Positions 58,590 through 64,000 of a stretch of DNA of 64,000 nt are shown here, piece after piece. Position 1 is the first letter of the stretch; every line of letters starts with the position of its first letter. The position numbers were made by a program, and so were the translations under genes. The notes under the pieces were generated by a model. It searched no databases. It saw only the letters and a list, made by a program, of their open reading frames with translations, and was not told where the DNA came from. Location of the stretch: positions 13,877,087-13,941,086 of the forward strand of contig CM053256.1 of assembly GCA_028583405.1 (NCBI GenBank), read 5' to 3'. The DNA comes from Pogonophryne albipinna (taxonomy: Eukaryota > Chordata > Actinopteri > Perciformes > Artedidraconidae).

Positions 58590-59149
58590 GGATTCCAGAG
58601 AAGAGGAAACTTTGAAGGCCTTTTTCTCAAAATGATGACTCGGTGACAGTCATTATATAATGTGACATATTTCGCTTAATATTTGGATTACAAAAACAAT
58701 CCTGATATCATTAGAAAGCTAGGAATCTCCTCTTTCCAACAGTGTATACAACTCAGAATGTGTCTTTGGGTCAATGCGACTGATTTAGATAGAGCAGGTC
58801 ACATATGGTGGACTCCATGCAGTGCCAGTCATCTCACTAACTGTAAAAAAGAGTGAATGCACTTACTTTATACATGTGCCATAAGATGCTTGTAAGGTGG
58901 TGATTAAGGTGATGTATTCACTATGTGGGCCATAATAATAAGAGAGACATTTTCGTTTTCTTGGACCTTGATGTGAAGTTAAGATCTTTGATAAGCTTTA
59001 GGTATTTCAATTTCACACGTGTACAAAAGTAGCTTAATTCAACTGATGAGGGCTATGTGAATAGATGTAAGCGATGTGATGCAAGTAGCTCTTGGCCACT
59101 TTCATTTTTTCAAAGTAGCTCTCAGATGAAGAAAGGTTGGAGACCCCTG
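58590..59149 (+). mobile_element. 3' end of a hAT element (partial)
   Basis: The stretch finishes GTTGGAGACCCCTG at 59149. Read inward this gives CAGGGGTCTCCAACC, a classic hAT terminal repeat, with GAGAGCTACTTTGAAAAAATG directly inside it. The hAT transposase remnant ends 1 kb upstream in the same orientation, so both may belong to one element later invaded by a microsatellite and a duplication. No matching left terminus was found, so no target duplication can be confirmed. The left limit given is arbitrary. Confidence 0.55.
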
Positions 59150-59252
59150 ATCTATGATAGCAATACCTATAAATATGTCTTCTTTGCTTTTAATTATGTA
59201 TTTCTCTGGAAGACCCACGGCTCAAAGTACTGATGCCCAACAGCATTATTAA

Positions 59253-59580
59253 AGGTGGGGTAGATAATTCAGAAACACTTTTTGTGATATTCCATGGAAT
59301 GCTCTTAACATCCTGATAGCATGTATCTGTGGAAGACGTGGCGCTGTAAAAAGCACGACCAATCATCTGAGCCGGCTAACATAACTGGATGGCCTACCTG
59401 TCTGTCAGCCTTCCATCTATGCACAAACTTATCTCATGCCCTCATTGGTCATGTGCGCGTTCGTGTGTGTTGGAGGAGGGGCTCTGTATAGGAAGTCTGA
59501 AGGAAGGGGCAGATTTTTTTCGGCTGCTTAGTTTAAAATTCTAGCACACTCGAGCTGGTTTTTCCATTCTTTCCCTACCT
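59253..59580 (-). mobile_element. TTAA-flanked element, family B copy 2
   Basis: A 328-bp element between TTAA sites (59249-59252 and 59581-59584), termini AGGTGGGGTAGATAAT and the complement of AGGTAGGGAAAGAATG. Read on the minus strand it follows the interrupted copy at 22711-23874: CCTTCCTTCAGACTTCCT, CCTCCTCCAACACACACGAA and GCGCACATGAC. At its other end GATATTCCATGGAATGCTCT is shared. It lacks the internal palindromic insertion and about 400 bp of the longer copy's interior. Confidence 0.75.
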
Positions 59581-59989
59581 TTAAGTCTACAGAGAGTTGT
59601 ATTATACGCGGCTGCATCTGTCACGATAATCTGCTAAAATTCAATCAGAGAGGAGCCGATGGACAGAAAAAGCACTTTTGCTATCACCGTGTTCTCTGAG
59701 CTCTGGAGCTGAGGGGGGAGCCCTTTTTTGCTGCCAGCATGGCACCATCGGTTTGACAGTTATTTAATAGATAACAGACTTCTGTGGACATCCTAAAGCT
59801 GGCTTTTTTGGTATCTTTTGAGGATAGAATATCTTTCTTTAGCATGTACAATACATTTACAAGAATGTGTAGGTGACAGCGGTGGAGACATATCAATTAC
59901 AGTACACAAAGATAACAATGTTAATGTTTTTTAAATAAACAATTAGTGACACCCATTAGTCAATTAAATTAAATTAGTTTCTGTGGTCT

Positions 59990-60072
59990 TAATTTTAACT
60001 GTTGTTCTTACTTGTGAAGCACTTTGTGAATTATATTTCTGTGAAAGGTGCTATAATAAATAAATATATGAC
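59990..60072 (+). repeat. Short L2-type 3' tail
   Basis: GTGAAGCACTTTGTGAATTATATTTCTGTGAAAGGTGCTATAATAAATAAAT closely follows the end of the L2-type LINE at 52680-54304 (GCACTTTGAAATG, AAAGGTGCTATATAAATAAA). It is a heavily 5'-truncated insertion in sense orientation. Confidence 0.6.
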
Positions 60073-63000
60073 CTCACATATTCATAGTAGGTTTGTCCTA
60101 CATAAGGATTACTTTCCTTAATTTCATGTACATTTTTGTTTATTATTAAATACATTTATTCATATTTAGCTATAAATGTCAGAAAGTAGAAAACAGCCCA
60201 AGTTAACATCTCAAATGTCATGTTTTATTGAACTTGTTCGATTGTTTAAATCCATAAGATATTCAGCTTACTGTCATACATGACAAAAATCCTCTTATAT
60301 GACTATGTTTGGCCATTTCACTTCTACAAAAATGATGAATCAATTATAATAATACCGTTGTCTCTTATAGATTTTTCATCGCTTCACTAATTAATTAAGA
60401 GACTAAATCTTTCAGCCATAATTACCTTGCTTTGTGCCTCGTCTGTGCAGCAAGAACACTTTCTCTTAAACTATAGTTACAGCTGACACTCCAGTATTAC
60501 TGATTTAGATATAAATGATTTAATCTGTCATTCAGGTGAAGCTTTTCTTCCCATCAGGCTACTTTTTTTTTTAATTCCACATTTTGTACTCCCTGCTCAC
60601 GTCTGCGCCCCCCTGTCATCTGTCACTGTGCAGACACAGAAACACCCAGGGAGATGAGCGGGATGCCAGCCACTTTTAAATATACGTACACGCATATAGC
60701 ACAAAGAGAACTGTGTCGATGCAGATGCACGAACAGAGTTGCAGTCACTCATTACCGCTGCCTGCATCTGCAATGTGTGTGTAGCGCTCTCAGGCACACG
60801 AAATGGAGAGCTTTGTGTTACCCAAAGGCAGTCTGTGGATTTGAGTCTTCCATGGTCATCACTCTTTCCTATGCCCAACGGTCTCTTCCTGCCACACACC
60901 ATCCCTCACATATCTCCCCACCCTGCTTCAGTAGAGCCTCCCTGGCCCCCTCTCTGGTGACATATTAAAGCTACTCTCCTCTCTCAACAGCCAGAGACAC
61001 CCCCCCCCCCATTCATCAGGGTGCCAGTGAGCTCACAGCCTTCCTGCACACCCCAGCCCACCTCAAGAGACACACGAAAAATTCTCAATAAAATTGTAGA
61101 AAAAGTCGCTAGCGGGAGAGGGAAGAGGTGAAGGAAAGCTGTGGTGTGGAAGTATGTGTGTGTGGGAGACAAGTAGTAGTTTTTCAAATTGAGAGAGTGA
61201 AACAGTAAAAATGAGGCATGTGAATGTGCGAGAGGTGAAGCGAGAGAGGATCCACAGCGTAAGGGAAATTGCTTTCACAGTTGCCGTATCGGTGTTGTGA
61301 AAGTCACTAAACTCAGCCTTTAATGATGTATTTACATTTCAACCACTGTGACATTAGCTTGTTCAACCATGTGTGGGATAATAATACTGCAGTGTTTGCT
61401 GAGCTGTTAAACAGGGCATTTAGATGCAGTACTAGTTCAATAAATAGTAAGTATAGGTGAAATTTGAATTTGCCGTTAGTCTTTCTGTCTGGTTGAATTC
61501 GTTTTTTTTTTTTTGTGCAGCTACATCTGCTTGATTCCTGCTTGGCTCTATCAGTGTTTCTTACCTAAGCGTGTTGCTCTTTAAAACGCTGCAACACTGC
61601 AATCCTCCACCTGGTGTATCTCACCTTCTTGACCCTGCAGGAGACTCCTAATCACCACCTGGTTCACGGAGCTCCCTCTGACCCAACCTCCAAACCATCT
61701 GGTCGACGCTCTCCCTCCTGACCCCACATTCCACGTCTGAATCTTGATTGCCCCTCCTCGCTGTTGGCCTGATTAGGTTTAAGCGGGTAGAAAATAGATG
61801 GTGGGCGTGTTGCAGTGATTTCAGGGAGGTAGTAATTATCCAGCGAACAGAAGGGACATTTGAACCCATCGCTGTATTGAGGAGGAAAGAGAATTTCCTC
61901 TCCAGAAGCTGTGTCTCGCAACTGTGACTAATCTCACTCATGTATTGGTCATGTTGAATATTTCCCTTCCTCTCCAAACACGTTAACTAGCCAAACTCGC
62001 CGTACACATCCTGACAGAGCCGAGCTGTCCTCATGCAGTAGCTGTAAAACTAATGGCCGTGAATGTGAACATGGTCTCTGCCTTGCTCTGATGGCCATCC
62101 AGGTGTGCTTGATGAGCCATTGCTGTGATTATCAGCACGGTGCATTAGCACAGCTTGAAGCCCCATAAGTAAATCATAGAGGAGAGGCGAGCATTTGTAC
62201 TGCAGGTGGTCCCCAAACCACCTTAATGGGCTTCCACCTGCTGCTGGGTCACTGAACCGCCTGGAAAGCTCCTGCTCATGATGCTCTGGGTCTGTCAGAG
62301 GGAGCCAGCACTGTAGTCTGACTAAAATTAGGCACATTAGGAACAGAAGTGCTTTGCCTCTTTTGGCATGTCGTTCATCATGTCTTCCATTCTGAGCCAG
62401 AGTTCCCTATATGTTCACATTTGTGGTGTTTGGATTTATGTGTGCTCTTGTTTTTTCTCACCCATGGGTACATGTTGTGCTTGTCTGTACACCTGTGGTT
62501 TTCCCGTGTGACACAGTCAATGCAGATCTCCTCAACAGATGCACTTGTTCTAAGGCAACTCTGCTCTGTCCTGCAGCCGTCCTTTGTCACAGTTTTAGGA
62601 GGGATAATAAACCAGAACCTGTCACATCTACTCTAACGTCCAATCTCCAAGGATCAACATGGGGCACTGGGCTTCTGCCATGTTTGGGTGGCTGCAGTTT
62701 TCACTCCACAGGGTGCCAGAGAATGGGTGCCCGTAGCATACACAAAAATAAGACGAGGCGAGGGGAAGGGACTGGCACAAATGTCCACTTTGAGAAAAGC
62801 CACAATGAGCACACTGTGGCCTCTTTGGCGGCACTTTCATCAACTCAGCAGTTAAATGCTTCTCTTTATTTAGCTCTCAGACTGTGCAGACTATCAATTG
62901 CACCATTAAGACAATCCTCAGCCACACTGAACAATGGAGCATTACCATTTATTTCTGGGTGCAGTCTACTACTTTGCGATTGCGATGTGCCCACACATTG

Positions 63001-63332
63001 ATCTGCAGTCACATTAGCAGGATGAGGGTCAGATCAATGCTCTGGTCATATTTCCATCTAGTATGAGGTGCCAGACAGCAAATTAAAAGAGAAAGCTAGT
63101 GACTACAGAAGGGTTCAGTATATATTGAAAGTGTCATTTAAAATAACTGTGCTACCACAGTAGTAAGTGAGAAAATGAGAATCTGGTAAGTGTTCAAATG
63201 TATGTGTGTTTGAGAAGGTTTTCATTTCAAATAGCAAGAGAAGGAAGAATAAAAGGTGGGAAAAAGTGAGCAATATAGACGTTGAGCGAAGTAATGATGT
63301 TATACAGCTCATGTGTCCTTGCACAGCTGCAG

Positions 63333-63377
63333 AGTATATATAAAGATGTACCTTCCAGATACATCTTTATAAATACT
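63333..63377. repeat. Short hairpin, 18-bp arms
   Basis: AGTATATATAAAGATGTA is followed by a 9-base spacer and the inverted arm with a single mismatch. The sequence is AT-rich and the stem short for a microRNA precursor; a minimal transposon remnant or chance are alternatives. Confidence 0.8.
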
Positions 63378-64000
63378 TCTTGTTTTACTGCATTAGCCCG
63401 TACTCTGTGATGCATTAGCTGGCTTATTTCAGTTCCCTCCACTAATCTGAGCTGCAGCAAGCATCCCAAGTGTGCAAGTCAGCGAAGAAATGAAGACCTT
63501 GGCCAGTAACCTCAAACTTCACTGATCTCTTCCTGTACCCCATATGTCTGCTGTCACCCCCTGCCTCCCTGGCCCATTACTCAACACAGACTATTAAAAG
63601 GATAAAGCATTACAATACATTATGTAGCATGTTTCTTGACAAAAAGGGATTGACTGTGTTAATAATGGCCACTGATAAATGCCTCCATTGATACAGAGGA
63701 TGTCCTTGGCTTAACTCAGCCTCCCTTCAGTTTCCGACGTCCTCCTGAACACTGCCTGGTCTGTGCTTCAGTGCATAGAGGCTCTCTGTGTATTTCAGCC
63801 AGCCATTACATTTGATGAAGATATCAAAGACAGAGCTGTTGTTCCTTTAATCAGAGAAAGTCAGGTGACCAGCATTAACTCAGTGCCTTCTAAAAATATG
63901 CAACAGGCAATCGCGATGACCCATCAGTAAAAGTGACCAGCAGAAGTGAATGCCCTTGTATTGCACTGGCATTTCTGTGTGCGGATTACACCTCAGGGCA

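Larger units (their letters stand above)
56876..64000 (+). other. ptpru: Start of the intron after FN3 repeat 1 (at least 7.1 kb)
   Basis: It begins with GTGAGC, phase 1, and has no recognised acceptor-plus-exon for FN3 repeat 2 before the window ends. It contains a hAT transposase remnant, a duplicated AT-rich unit, a CA repeat, a hAT terminus, an inverted family B MITE and a short L2-type tail (about 60000-60070). From 60071 to 64000 no gene or transposon end was recognised apart from a short hairpin at 63333-63377. Confidence 0.75.

Noticed and set aside
61636..61730. CCCTGCAG followed by an open frame, considered as the second FN3 exon
   Set aside because: The translation (ETPNHHLVHGAPSDPTSKP) has no FN3 pattern, and a stop comes after about 30 codons with no donor in place.

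Overview
This is a stretch of vertebrate, almost certainly teleost fish, nuclear DNA. Coding sequence is sparse and split by canonical GT/AG introns. The introns are full of fish-type transposable elements: hAT, Tc1/mariner-like, TTAA-target and Harbinger-like MITEs, L2/CR1-type LINEs and a Helitron-like element. There is no operon, no bacterial-type gene density and no CRISPR array. The species cannot be named from the sequence.

One host gene is recognised, on the + strand. Five consecutive internal exons encode part of the ectodomain of a type IIB (MAM-Ig-FN3) receptor protein tyrosine phosphatase. The residues match PTPRU better than PTPRM, PTPRK or PTPRT. The exons are 36212-36483 (MAM), 43794-43875 (end of MAM), 46227-46342 (first half of the Ig domain), 50419-50593 (second half of the Ig domain) and 56582-56875 (first FN3 repeat). 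Their lengths are 272, 82, 116, 175 and 294 nt, their phases are compatible and they join in frame. The exons for the signal peptide and MAM start, and everything after FN3 repeat 1 (remaining FN3 repeats, transmembrane segment, phosphatase domains), were not found and probably lie outside the window. On that reading the first 36 kb is one large 5' intron and the last 7 kb is the start of the intron after FN3 repeat 1.

Layout of the non-coding part. Positions 1-36211 are intronic or upstream DNA with these insertions: a TTAA-flanked MITE (3488-4018); a hAT element (4700-5852) inserted across the left end of a Tc1/mariner-like MITE (5858-6428); a Harbinger-like MITE (11104-11620); a weak MITE (12774-13050); a TTAA-flanked element (22711-23874) with a younger palindromic element inside it (22951-23384); a Harbinger-like element (24471-25044); a broken LINE with an NPGP (2A-like) motif (about 25095-28345); a GC-rich hAT element (29915-31299); and a Helitron-like element carrying tandem arrays (about 31690-33710). 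The introns between the exons hold LINE 3' ends, an LTR-like repeat with (CTG)11, a second copy of two of the MITE families, and a second broken LINE (about 52680-54304) that keeps its YADD motif. The last intron holds the C-terminal end of a hAT transposase (57745-58092), a CA repeat, a hAT terminus (ending 59149) and a second, inverted copy of the 22.7-kb TTAA family (59253-59580).

The five exons together build the extracellular adhesion module of one receptor. The mobile elements are independent of it, except that several lie in sense orientation inside the transcription unit. One of them, the hAT remnant in the last intron, begins with an acceptor-like site in the phase that could accept the preceding exon. 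No wholly new system is evident. The most informative signals are the dated nested insertions, the Helitron-like satellite carrier, the 2A-like LINE leader and the possible exonisation of the hAT remnant.
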